DNA from: DASYPQ01 sp036006425 | Lineage (GTDB): Bacteria > Planctomycetota > UBA1135 > GCA-002686595 | Length of the DNA: 64,000 nucleotides | Reading direction: 5' to 3' | NCBI GenBank assembly: GCA_036006425.1 | Contig: DASYPQ010000003.1 | Coordinates: forward strand, 124,001-188,000 | Shown: piece by piece, positions 55,014 to 63,003 of the stretch | Numbering within the stretch: position 1 is the first letter of the stretch | How the letters are laid out: every line of letters starts with the position of its first letter | Made by a program: the position numbers and the translations under genes | The notes under the pieces: generated by a model | The model's database searches: none | Told to the model about the DNA's origin: nothing | Seen by the model: only the letters and a program-made list of their open reading frames with translations

Positions 55014-55835
55014 TCAAGGAGCGGCTCGAAGTCTCTCGCCGGGAGAGGAATCCCCCGCGGGCTCTAGTCCGGGGGCATCCGCGAGGTCACGAACACGTTT
55101 CGCGAGGCGCCGCTGCGTGCGTGCATCGAACGCACCGGGATCCTCGTCCGGCGACGCGAGCGTCCCCGAGCTCTTCGTGCCGACGCGCGCGCCCGGTCCG
55201 ACGCGCAGACCCGCGGCGAGGAGGCCGGCGCGCACGCTGATCGACGCGCTGTAGGTCGAGAGAAGGCTCCCGGGCGCCATGCGGCGCGCGACCTCGCGCA
55301 GGAACGCGGGCTGCCACAGCTCGGGCTCGACGCGCGGCGAGAACGGATCGAGGAAGACCGCGTCGAACGCGAGCGCGCGCGGGAGCTGGGGCAGAATGTC
55401 CCGCGCATCGCCGAGGTGGAGGGCGAATGTGCCGCCGCCGAGCGGCACGTCGCGCTCGCCGGAGAGTGCACGCTCGATCGCCGCGCGGACCGGCGCGTGC
55501 CAGCGGTCGACTTCGGGCGCAAAGGGCGTCGATCGCGCGAGCTCGAGCGTTGCAAAAAGGACGCTCGCGTCCTTCTCGAGCGTCACGACGCGGAGAGGCG
55601 TCCCCGTCGCAGCGAGCGCTTCGAGCGCCGCCGCGATGTTCAATGCTAGCCCGGTGCCGACGTCGAGGAGGCGGAGCTCCGCGCCGCGGAACGCAGCGAG
55701 TCCGCAAGCGACCGCATAGCGCTCGCGCGCTTCCTGCCACGCGCCCGCGCGCGAGTGGCACGCTTCGCCGTGGACGGGATGGACGAGCGTCGGCGAGCCG
55801 TCGGCGGTAATCAGCGAGGTCCAGGACGGCGTCAC
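55014..55835 (-). CDS. MnmC-like tRNA methyltransferase domain protein (DUF752)
   Basis: A 273-residue SAM-dependent methyltransferase resembling the N-terminal domain of MnmC, which methylates aminomethyl-2-thiouridine at tRNA position 34. Features are HGEACHSRAGAWQEARERYAVACGL, LLDVGTGLALNIAAAL, HLGDARDILPQLP and FDAVFLDPFSPRVEPELW. The FAD-dependent oxidase half of bifunctional MnmC is absent, as in the stand-alone DUF752 branch. The GTG start at 55835 overlaps the stop of the upstream membrane protein gene. Confidence 0.85.
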   Translation of the reverse strand: MTPSWTSLITADGSPTLVHPVHGEACHSRAGAWQEARERYAVACGLAAFRGAELRLLDVGTGLALNIAAALEALAATGTPLRVVTLEKDASVLFATLELARSTPFAPEVDRWHAPVRAAIERALSGERDVPLGGGTFALHLGDARDILPQLPRALAFDAVFLDPFSPRVEPELWQPAFLREVARRMAPGSLLSTYSASISVRAGLLAAGLRVGPGARVGTKSSGTLASPDEDPGAFDARTQRRLAKRVRDLADAPGLEPAGDSSPGERLRAAP

Positions 55836-56260
55836 ACGAACGAACCCGACTCGTGCTTCAATCGCATTCCGCGACGGATGCAGAGTAGAGCCGGAGCGAC
55901 GAAGAAGCACATCGCAGTGCTGAGATCCTGGCTCGTCCAGACGTGGCCCTCGCGCTGCGCCAATAGAGCCCCGCTCGAAAGCGCGAGCATGCAGGCCAAG
56001 CCGCATGCGCCAATGCCGAGCCACGCACGCCTCGACAGTGCCAGGACTCCGCTCGCGATGAACGCGAGTGCCGTGATCGCGAACAAGAGGTACTTGAGCG
56101 AGAGGAACGCGTCTCCGGGTTTCAGCCACATGATGGACAGCCACCCAGCCCAGCGGCCCGTCGTGACGCCGAGCGTGCCGATGGCCAATGAAGCCACACC
56201 GAGGAGAGCAAAGGTCTCGACGAGCGCGAACGTTCCCGGGTATCGCCTCAGGTGCCGCAT
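55832..56260 (-). CDS. Small four-span membrane protein, unknown
   Basis: A 142-residue protein with four hydrophobic segments (LVETFALLGVASLAIGTLGV, LLFAITALAFIASGVLAL, AWLGIGACGLACMLALSSGALLA, DLSTAMCFFVAPALLCI) and short loops. No family was recognised. Its codon use is less GC-rich than its neighbours (AATGAAGCC, GCGAACAAG and similar), a hint of different ancestry. First gene of the directon, with a promoter just upstream. Confidence 0.75.
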   Translation of the reverse strand: MRHLRRYPGTFALVETFALLGVASLAIGTLGVTTGRWAGWLSIMWLKPGDAFLSLKYLLFAITALAFIASGVLALSRRAWLGIGACGLACMLALSSGALLAQREGHVWTSQDLSTAMCFFVAPALLCIRRGMRLKHESGSFV

Positions 56261-56272
56261 CGATGCGCTCCA

Positions 56273-56302
56273 AGACTATCCAAGCACCCACGCAACCCGC
56301 AA
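56273..56302 (-). promoter_or_regulatory. Candidate promoter of the 55832-44210 directon
   Basis: Minus-strand TTGCGG (56302-56297), 18 bases and TAGTCT (56278-56273), followed by a short leader containing TGGAG before the ATG at 56260. It directly abuts the 84-bp palindrome. Confidence 0.5.
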
Positions 56303-56305
56303 TCG

Positions 56306-56389
56306 AGTACGGAGCCAGAGCAAATTCTCAACGATTCGGGGCGGCCGCGGCCGCCCCGAATCGTTGAGAATTTGCTCTGGCTCCGTACT
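56306..56389. repeat. 84-bp perfect palindrome (42-bp arms, no spacer)
   Basis: Bases 56306-56389 are their own reverse complement without a mismatch; the axis lies between 56347 and 56348 within gcggccgcggccgc. The arms carry an AT-rich block (gcaaattctcaacgattc) unlike the surrounding DNA. The outer end overlaps the sucD stop codon. It could end sucD transcription, but its length and perfection fit a mobile palindromic (REP/MITE-like) element. Nothing in the window encodes its transposase. Confidence 0.95.
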
Positions 56390-57287
56390 ACGTCGCGGCG
56401 AGGAGCCCCGTTTTCCGCAGGCAGCGCTCCATCGTCTCCCCGATCGTCGCGGGGCTCTGGCACACCGTGACTCCCGCGGCTTCGAGCGCCTCGACCTTCT
56501 CCTTCGCGGTGCCCTTCCCGCCCGAGATGATCGCGCCTGCGTGGCCCATCCGCCGTCCCGGCGGCGCGGTCATTCCGGCGATGAAGGCGACGACCGGCTT
56601 CTTCACCTTCGCGCGGATGTACTCGGCGGCCTTCTCCTCCGCGGTCCCGCCGATCTCGCCGATCATCACGATCGCGTCGGTGGCATCGTCCGCGTTGAAC
56701 GCCTCGAGCACGTCGACGAAGTTCGTCCCCGCGATCGGGTCGCCGCCGATCCCGACGCAGCTCGACTGCCCGATCCCGCGGCTCGTCAGCTGCCACACCG
56801 CCTCGTACGTCAGCGTGCCCGAGCGCGACACGACGCCGACGCGGCCGGGCTTGTGGATGTAGCCGGGCATGATCCCGATCTTGCACTGCCCCGGCGTGAT
56901 CACGCCCGGGCAGTTCGGGCCCACGAGACGCGAGCGCGTGCCCTTCTGCGAAAGGCGCTCCGCGACGCGCGCCATGTCGAGCACCGGGATCCCTTCCGTG
57001 ATCGCGACGACGAGCTCGATGCCGGCCTCGACCGCCTCGAGGATCGCCGCGGCGGCCGCCGGCGGCGGCACGTAGATCACGGTCGCGTTGCAGCCCGACT
57101 TCGCGCGCGCCTCCGCGCACGAGGCGAACACCGGGAGACCGAGGTGCGTCGTGCCGGCCTTCGCCGGGTTCACGCCGCCGACCATCTTCGTCCCGTACGC
57201 GATCGCCTGCTCGGAGTGGAACGTCCCCTGCTTGCCCGTGAAGCCCTGGCAGATCAGGCGCGTGTCGCCGTTGACCCAGATGCTCAT
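56388..57287 (-). CDS. sucD: Succinyl-CoA synthetase subunit alpha
   Basis: TCA-cycle enzyme interconverting succinyl-CoA and succinate with nucleoside triphosphate. The 299-residue protein has the CoA-binding GFTGKQGTFHSEQAIAYGT, GVNPAKAGTTH, VGPNCPGVITPGQCKIGIMPG, VSRSGTLTYEAV and the phospho-His249 in GRRMGHAGAIISGG. The start overlaps the sucC stop (ATGA). The stop codon lies in the end of the 84-bp palindrome. Confidence 0.97.
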   Translation of the reverse strand: MSIWVNGDTRLICQGFTGKQGTFHSEQAIAYGTKMVGGVNPAKAGTTHLGLPVFASCAEARAKSGCNATVIYVPPPAAAAAILEAVEAGIELVVAITEGIPVLDMARVAERLSQKGTRSRLVGPNCPGVITPGQCKIGIMPGYIHKPGRVGVVSRSGTLTYEAVWQLTSRGIGQSSCVGIGGDPIAGTNFVDVLEAFNADDATDAIVMIGEIGGTAEEKAAEYIRAKVKKPVVAFIAGMTAPPGRRMGHAGAIISGGKGTAKEKVEALEAAGVTVCQSPATIGETMERCLRKTGLLAAT

Positions 57288-58447
57288 GCCGCCACCGCCT
57301 TGCAGATCTTCGCCGCCGCGTCGTCGAGGTCCGCAGCGGAGAGGATCGGGAGACCGGAGTTCTTCAGGAGCTCCTTCCCCTTCTCGACGTTCGTCCCTTC
57401 GAGGCGCACGACGAGCGGCACCTTGAGCTGCACGTGCTTCACCGCCTCGATGACTCCCGCGGCGATCACGTCGCACTTCATGATCCCGCCGAAGATGTTC
57501 ACGAGGACTCCCTTCACGTTCGGGTCCGAGAGCAGGAGGCGGAACGCCGCCGTCACCTTCTCGGTCGTCGCTCCGCCGCCGACGTCGAGAAAGTTCGCCG
57601 GCTCGGCGCCGTGGAGCTTGATCACGTCCATCGTCGCCATCGCGAGCCCGGCGCCGTTGACCATGCAGCCGATCGTCCCGTCGAGCGCGATGTACGAGAG
57701 GTCGTGCTTCGCGGCCTCGATCTCCTTCTCGTCCTCCTCGTTCAGGTCGCGCAGCTCGGCGAGCTCCGGATGCCGGTACAAACCGTTCGAATCGATCACG
57801 ACCTTCGCGTCGAGCGCCATCACCTGCCCGTCGTTCGTGACGATCAGCGGATTCACCTCGGCGATGCTGCAGTCGAGGTCGAGGAAGAGCTTCGCGAGAT
57901 TCGTGATCAGCGTCGCGGCCTTCGGCTCCTGCCCGGGCCGGATGCCGATGCCGCGCACGAGCTTGAGCGCGTCCGCGGGGAGCAGCCCTTTCGACGGGGA
58001 AAACGGCACCTTGACGATCTTCTGGGGCGCCGTCGCGGCGACGGCCTCGATGTCGACGCCGCCTTCGGACGAGCCCATGAGCACCGGCCGGCGCGACTCG
58101 CGGTCGATCGCGACGCCGAGGTAGAACTCCTTCGCGATCGTCGAGCCCTTCTCGACGAGCAGGCGTTTCACGATGCGCCCGGCGGGACCGGTCTGGTGCG
58201 TGACGAGCGGCTTGCCGAGCATCCCTTCCGCGGCCGCCCGCGCTTCCTCGGCGGAGCGCACGAGCTTGACGCCGCCCGCCTTGCCGCGTCCGCCCGCGTG
58301 GATCTGCGCCTTGACGACGGCGAGCGGACTCTTCAGGTCGCGGAACGCGGCCTCCGCCTCCGCAGCCGTCGTGCACGCGCGTCCGTCGGGGACCGGGATG
58401 CCGTATTTCCGGAAGAGATCTTTGGCCTGGTACTCGTGGATCTTCAT
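57284..58447 (-). CDS. sucC: Succinyl-CoA synthetase subunit beta
   Basis: Nucleotide-binding and specificity subunit of succinyl-CoA synthetase. The 387-residue ATP-grasp protein begins MKIHEYQAKDLFRKYGIPVPDG and has VVKAQIHAGGRGKAGGVKLV, LALDAKVVIDSNGLYRHPE, MVNGAGLAMATMDVIKLHG and NIFGGIMKCD. A TAGACT box at 58460-58465 on the minus strand lies 12 bases before the ATG, but no good -35 was found. Pairs with sucD downstream. Confidence 0.97.
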   Translation of the reverse strand: MKIHEYQAKDLFRKYGIPVPDGRACTTAAEAEAAFRDLKSPLAVVKAQIHAGGRGKAGGVKLVRSAEEARAAAEGMLGKPLVTHQTGPAGRIVKRLLVEKGSTIAKEFYLGVAIDRESRRPVLMGSSEGGVDIEAVAATAPQKIVKVPFSPSKGLLPADALKLVRGIGIRPGQEPKAATLITNLAKLFLDLDCSIAEVNPLIVTNDGQVMALDAKVVIDSNGLYRHPELAELRDLNEEDEKEIEAAKHDLSYIALDGTIGCMVNGAGLAMATMDVIKLHGAEPANFLDVGGGATTEKVTAAFRLLLSDPNVKGVLVNIFGGIMKCDVIAAGVIEAVKHVQLKVPLVVRLEGTNVEKGKELLKNSGLPILSAADLDDAAAKICKAVAA

Positions 58448-58571
58448 GAGCGGGCGGGGAGTCTACTCGCCTGCCCGGCCCCCGGCCACACGCCGGAGGG
58501 CACGTTTCGCCGTTCCGAGCGAACGGGAGCATAATGGGCCCGGGTGGTGGGAGGACCCACCCGAGCGCGAC

Positions 58572-59711
58572 ATGGACCTCGAAGACCGCACCCGCGGGCA
58601 TCTTCTCGTCGACCGAGAGATCGGTGCCCTCGTCGGCACGTCGATCCGTGCCTCGGGAGACGGCGCGCCGCCGTCGCTCGCGCAGGTCCAGCCGGCGAGC
58701 ATCGACCTGCGCCTCGGGCCGACCGCGTGGCGCATCCGCTCCGGATTCCTGCCCGGCGCGGAGTCGATCGGCGATCGGCTCGCCGACCTCGCGATCGCGA
58801 GCTTCTCGCTGGCCGGGAAAGGCGCCGTGCTCGAGCGCGGTCTCGCCTACCTCGTCGAGATCGAGGAGGAGCTCGAGCTCCCCGCCGACGTGCGTGCGCG
58901 CTTCAACCCGCGGAGCTCGACCGGACGCTGCGACGTCTTCACGCGCGTCCTGTGCGAGCGCCACGGACGCTTCGACGAGGCCCCGAAGGGCTACGCGGGC
59001 AAGCTCTGGATCGAGGTCTCTCCCCTCTCGTTCCCCGTGCGCGTCGCGCGCGGCGACCGGCTGTGCCAGATGCGCCTCCTGCGCGGCCGGTCCGCGCTCT
59101 CGCAGTCGGAGCTGCGCGAGGTGTGCCGCGAGACGCCGATCGCCTGCGACATGGAAGGGAAGCCGCTGCCGCTCTCGCACGTGCGCTTCGACGAGGACGG
59201 CGGCATCCTGCTCTCCGTGGGGCTCGCCGGACGCGATCCCGCGGGCTGGCGCGCCGCCGCGCACACGGACGTCGTGGAGTTCGCGCAGGAGCGCGCGCAC
59301 GACGCGCGCGACTTCTGGGAACCGGTCCACGCCTCGCGCGGCCGCTGCATCCTCGCGCCGGGGACGTTCTACCTCTTCGCGAGCCGCGAGCGCCTGCGCA
59401 TCCCGCCCGACCTCGCGGCGGAGATGCAGCCCGTCGACACGGGGATCGGCGAGCTCCGCAACAACTACGCGGGCTTCTTCGACAGCGGGTTCGGCTGGCG
59501 CGAGGCCGCGCCGGGCGTGCCGCTGCCGGGCGGGACGCCGGCGGTCCTGGAAGTGCGCGCGCACGACGTCCCGTTCCAGATCGAGGACGGCCAGGCGATG
59601 TGCAGGCTGCGCTTCCACCGCACGAGCGGCAGGCCGGAGAAGCTGTACGGCGTCGGCCGGACGGCGAGCTACCGCGACCAGGACTTGACGCTCGCGCGCT
59701 GCTTCCGCTGA
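58572..59711 (+). CDS. Two-module dCTP deaminase-family protein (2'-deoxycytidine 5'-triphosphate deaminase)
   Basis: A 379-residue member of the long DCD family known from alphaproteobacteria and others, in which two trimeric dUTPase-like modules are joined. The first module has PASIDLRLGPTAWRI, FNPRSSTGRCDVFTRVL and GYAGKLWIEVSPLSFPVRVARGDRLCQMRLLRG, where the Glu in WIE aligns with the catalytic position. The second has GRCILAPGTFYLFASRERLRIPPDLAAEMQPVDTGIGELRNNYAGFFDSGFGW. It likely converts dCTP to dUTP for thymidylate synthesis. It is transcribed divergently from sucC. Confidence 0.85.
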   Translation: MDLEDRTRGHLLVDREIGALVGTSIRASGDGAPPSLAQVQPASIDLRLGPTAWRIRSGFLPGAESIGDRLADLAIASFSLAGKGAVLERGLAYLVEIEEELELPADVRARFNPRSSTGRCDVFTRVLCERHGRFDEAPKGYAGKLWIEVSPLSFPVRVARGDRLCQMRLLRGRSALSQSELREVCRETPIACDMEGKPLPLSHVRFDEDGGILLSVGLAGRDPAGWRAAAHTDVVEFAQERAHDARDFWEPVHASRGRCILAPGTFYLFASRERLRIPPDLAAEMQPVDTGIGELRNNYAGFFDSGFGWREAAPGVPLPGGTPAVLEVRAHDVPFQIEDGQAMCRLRFHRTSGRPEKLYGVGRTASYRDQDLTLARCFR

Positions 59712-59731
59712 CTGGGCGGCCCCTGACACCG

Positions 59732-59740
59732 AAGGAGGTG
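59732..59740 (+). promoter_or_regulatory. Strong Shine-Dalgarno deciding a TTG start
   Basis: aaggaggtg at 59732-59740 is a near-perfect anti-16S match, 4 bases before the TTG at 59745. It fixes that TTG as the start of the DUF1428 gene. Confidence 0.85.
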
Positions 59741-59744
59741 CCCC

Positions 59745-60107
59745 TTGTCCGCGTACGTCGACGGTTTCCTGTTGCCGATCCGGAAGAAGAACCTGAAGGC
59801 CTACCGCGCCATGGCGGCGGTGGGCGGCAAGATCTGGAAGAAGCACGGCGCGCTCGAGTACCGCGAGTGCGTCGGCGACGACCTCGAGGCGAAGTGCGGC
59901 ATCTCCTACGGGCGCCTCCTGAAGCTCAAGCCGGGCGAGACGGTCTTCTACTCCTTCATCGTCTACCGCTCGCGCGCGCACCGCGACGCGGTGAACAAGA
60001 AGGTGATGAAGGACCCGGCGATCCAGAAGATGGTCGCCGGGAAGAAGATGCCGTTCGACGTGAAGCGGATGTCGTACGGCGGGTTCAAGACCGTCGTCGA
60101 CATGTAG
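59745..60107 (+). CDS. DUF1428 family protein
   Basis: A 120-residue protein of the DUF1428 family (dimeric alpha/beta-barrel-like, unknown function). It begins SAYVDGFLLPIRKKNLKAYRAMA after the start residue and contains IWKKHGALEYRECVGDD, YSFIVYRSRAHRDAVNKKVMKDP and KRMSYGGFKTVVDM. The TTG start is supported by the strong ribosome binding site. The gene ends 3 bases from the converging repeat-protein gene. Confidence 0.9.
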   Translation: MSAYVDGFLLPIRKKNLKAYRAMAAVGGKIWKKHGALEYRECVGDDLEAKCGISYGRLLKLKPGETVFYSFIVYRSRAHRDAVNKKVMKDPAIQKMVAGKKMPFDVKRMSYGGFKTVVDM

Positions 60108-60110
60108 CGC

Positions 60111-62903
60111 TCAGGGTCCCCACAGGATCCGGAGCGCCTGCGAAGCGTTGAACGTGCCGCCCGGAGGCGACGGACAGAACGTCGCGGACGCGTCGCGGTA
60201 GTAGACCTGGTAGCTGCGCGTCTCGCCCGCGAGGATCCGATCGCCGAGCGCGGCCGAACGCGCGCTCACCGCGAGCTCGACTCCGGTCGGCCCGACGACC
60301 GTGCCGCCGACGGCGTTCTTCACGTAGAGCCGCTTGAGCGTCCCGCCCGCGCAGCGCCTCCCGTCGCCGAACAGGACGGACGTCGCGAGATCGCGGTCTC
60401 CTTGGAGGAAGACGCTGAGCGCGCTCGAAAGCTCCCCGCTCGCGGTGAGCTGCACCGTGTCGAGACCCAGCGACGCCATCCCCGTTCCCGCGAGCCGCGC
60501 GCCTCCCGTCGATGCCGAGTTCTCGCACCCGTGGCCCGCCTGGCCGCTGTTCGCGCACGGGCACGCGGCTCCGGTGCCGTCGCCGAAGCAGAAAGGCACT
60601 CCCGTTCCCTGCCCGCTGCATCCGGCCCAGGCCGCGATGAAGTTCGCGTACTCGGGCCCCGACTGCACGAAGATCCCGCCGCTGTAGAGCGTCGGACCCG
60701 AGCCGTCGTCGAAGCTCGCGAGCGCGAACACGTGCGGAGTCATCCCGATCTCGCCGCCCATGCCCGACCCGAGCGACGACCAGTTCGACCCGTCCCATTT
60801 CGCGATCGCATTCAACGGCGTGCCGCCGGAGTTCGTGAAGATCCCGCCCGCGTACAGCGCCGGTCCGGAGCCGTCGTCGAAGGCCGTCATCACCGAAACC
60901 TGGCCGTATGTCCCGGTCAGGCCGGGTCCGAGGCGTGACCACGCCGAGCCGTTCCAGCGCGCGATGTGCTGCGCGGTCGTGCCGCCCGCGGCGGTGAACC
61001 ACCCGCCCGCGTAGAGCGCCGGGCCCGAGCCGTCGTCGAAGACTGCGAGCGAGAGCGCGTCCTGGCTCAGCCCACTCCCGAGCGGAGACCAGGAGTGCCC
61101 GTTCCACTTGGCGATGTTGGCCGCGGGGACGCCGCCCGCCGTATCGAACGAACCGGCGGCGTACAGCGCCGGGCCCGAGCCGTCGTCGAACACCGCCAGC
61201 GCATCGACCCAAGTGTGCGAAGCCATGCCGGTGATCCCCTCGCCCAGCGCGCTCCATGTCGAGCCGTTCCAGCGTGCGACGTAGTTCGCGGGGACACCTC
61301 CCGCGGTCGTGAACAAGCCGCTCGCGTACAGCGCCAGACCGGATCCGTCGTCGTAGACGGCGAGCGCGGAGACGCGTGAGCCATTCGGGTTGCCGATTCC
61401 GCTCCCGAGGGGCGACCAAGCGCCACCGTCCCATTTGGCGATGTGCTGCGCGGGCGACCCTCCTGCGGTCACGAAAAACCCGGCCGCGTAGAGCGCGGGA
61501 CCCGATCCATCGTCGAACACGCGCACGGCGCGCACCACCGGAGTCGCGGGGTACGGCGCATCCACGCCCGACCCGAGCGGCGTCCAGGAGGAGCCGTTCC
61601 ATTTGGCGACGCAACCCGGGCTCGTGTCGCCCGCACGCGTGAAGGCCCCCCCGACGTGGAGAGCCAGCCCCGAGCCGTCGTCGAACGGGACCATGGCGAA
61701 GACGGTGCTGTTCACTCCGGCTCCTCCGCCGAGCACCGACCAGGACGAGCCGTTCCAACCCGCGACGTCGTTCGCGGGCAATCCACCGGCGCTCCCGAAC
61801 GCGCCCGCGACGGCGAGCTTCGCCCCCGAGCCATCGTCGAACACGGCGAGCGCGTCGACTTCGCCGCCGACGCCGCTCGCGAGCGGCTCCCAATCGGATC
61901 CGTTCCACTTGGCGACGCCGTGCGCGCCCAGATTCCCGCCCGACCAGTTTCCGCCCGCGTAGAGCGCCGGTCCCGAGCCGTCATCGTAGACCTCGAGATC
62001 GAACATGACCCCGTAGATCCCGTTGCCGAGCGTCGACCAGTTCGAGCCGTCCCAGACGCCGATCTGGTCGGCGGGCGAGCCGCCGGCGGTGCTGAAGAGA
62101 CCGGCGGCGACGAGGACCGGACCCGAGCCGTCGTCGAAGACCGTCAGCGCGCTGATGCGGCTGTCCGTCCCTCCGCCGACCGGCGACCACGCGACGCCGT
62201 CCCACTTCGCGATGTTCGTCGCTGGAGCGCCGCCCGCAGTCGTGAACTCGCCCGCCGCGTACAGCGCGGGTCCCGTGCCGTCGTCGTAGACGGCGAGCGC
62301 ACCGACCGACGGGTACATGTCGCTCTCGAGTCCGGTTCCGAGCGCGGACCACGCGGTGCCGTCCCACTTGGCGATGTTGTTCGCGGGGAGACCGCCCGCC
62401 GTCGAGAAGACGCCGCCCGCGTAGAGCGCTGGGCCGGAGCCGTCGTCGAACACGATGAACTCGAAGATGGAGCCGTTCGTGCCGGCGAGCGGCGACCAGG
62501 ATGTCCCGTCCCACTTCGCGATGTGATTGGCGGCGACGCCTCCCGCCTGCGTGAACGTGCCGGCGACGTAGAGCGCCGGACCCGATCCGTCGTCGAAGCT
62601 CGCGATCGCCGACGCGGCTGCAGCCGCACCGCCGGTCAGACCCGCGCCGAGCGGCGACCACGCGCTCCCGTCCCACTTCGCGATGTTCGCCACGGCGACT
62701 CCGTTCGCCACCCCGAAGCGTCCGCCCGCGTACAGCGCCGGCCCGGATCCGTCGTCGAACGAGGCCAGGGCGAGGACCTGGCGGTTGATCCCGTTGACGT
62801 GGAAACCCGACTTCCATTCGGGACACTGCGCACGCGCGGAGGTCGACGCCGCGAGCCACGGGAGGAGCCAACCGACGCGCACGATGCCGGAGATCCGAGC
62901 CAT
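60111..62903 (-). CDS. Secreted repeat protein with 14 FDDGSGPALYAGG repeats and planctomycete-type C-terminal module
   Basis: A 930-residue exported protein. A signal peptide (about residues 1-26, ending TSARAQ) is followed by 14 tandem repeats of about 50 residues (about 42-765). Each is built on FDDGSGPALYAGG.F..AGG.PA..IAKWDG..WS.LG.G, suggesting beta-propeller blades or a long beta-solenoid. The last 150 residues (781-930) form a separate module with CPCANSGQAGHGC, LKRLY and QVYYRD. The same module ends the next gene upstream on this strand. The ATG at 62903 is chosen because GGAGG lies just upstream and a signal peptide follows directly. Confidence 0.9.
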   Translation of the reverse strand: MARISGIVRVGWLLPWLAASTSARAQCPEWKSGFHVNGINRQVLALASFDDGSGPALYAGGRFGVANGVAVANIAKWDGSAWSPLGAGLTGGAAAAASAIASFDDGSGPALYVAGTFTQAGGVAANHIAKWDGTSWSPLAGTNGSIFEFIVFDDGSGPALYAGGVFSTAGGLPANNIAKWDGTAWSALGTGLESDMYPSVGALAVYDDGTGPALYAAGEFTTAGGAPATNIAKWDGVAWSPVGGGTDSRISALTVFDDGSGPVLVAAGLFSTAGGSPADQIGVWDGSNWSTLGNGIYGVMFDLEVYDDGSGPALYAGGNWSGGNLGAHGVAKWNGSDWEPLASGVGGEVDALAVFDDGSGAKLAVAGAFGSAGGLPANDVAGWNGSSWSVLGGGAGVNSTVFAMVPFDDGSGLALHVGGAFTRAGDTSPGCVAKWNGSSWTPLGSGVDAPYPATPVVRAVRVFDDGSGPALYAAGFFVTAGGSPAQHIAKWDGGAWSPLGSGIGNPNGSRVSALAVYDDGSGLALYASGLFTTAGGVPANYVARWNGSTWSALGEGITGMASHTWVDALAVFDDGSGPALYAAGSFDTAGGVPAANIAKWNGHSWSPLGSGLSQDALSLAVFDDGSGPALYAGGWFTAAGGTTAQHIARWNGSAWSRLGPGLTGTYGQVSVMTAFDDGSGPALYAGGIFTNSGGTPLNAIAKWDGSNWSSLGSGMGGEIGMTPHVFALASFDDGSGPTLYSGGIFVQSGPEYANFIAAWAGCSGQGTGVPFCFGDGTGAACPCANSGQAGHGCENSASTGGARLAGTGMASLGLDTVQLTASGELSSALSVFLQGDRDLATSVLFGDGRRCAGGTLKRLYVKNAVGGTVVGPTGVELAVSARSAALGDRILAGETRSYQVYYRDASATFCPSPPGGTFNASQALRILWGP
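60620..62780 (-). repeat. Fourteen coding tandem repeats, about 145-170 bp each
   Basis: The repeat region of the 930-residue protein. Units share a near-constant block encoding FDDGSG[PLA] and a second block encoding AKW[DN]G, with spacers of variable length. Repeat 6 has lost the AGG.PA segment and repeat 14 breaks off after the first half. Confidence 0.9.
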
Positions 62904-63003
62904 GAATCCCTCCAGGCTCCAGTCCGTCGCCCGATTCTCTCGCTCGACCGGGCGCTCCGCGGAGCACTCCGCCATGGTACCAGCGCGGGCGCGTTCCGCC
63001 CGC

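Noticed and set aside
55014..55835. Bifunctional MnmC
   Set aside because: The frame ends after the methyltransferase domain; the FAD-dependent oxidase half is missing and not found next to it.
57780..57800. tRNA T-arm-like gttcgaatc
   Set aside because: Lies inside sucC coding sequence and no cloverleaf can be formed around it.
60620..62780. CRISPR-like repetitive array
   Set aside because: Repeats are in frame, about 150 bp long, vary in length and encode a periodic protein; no short identical repeats with unique spacers.
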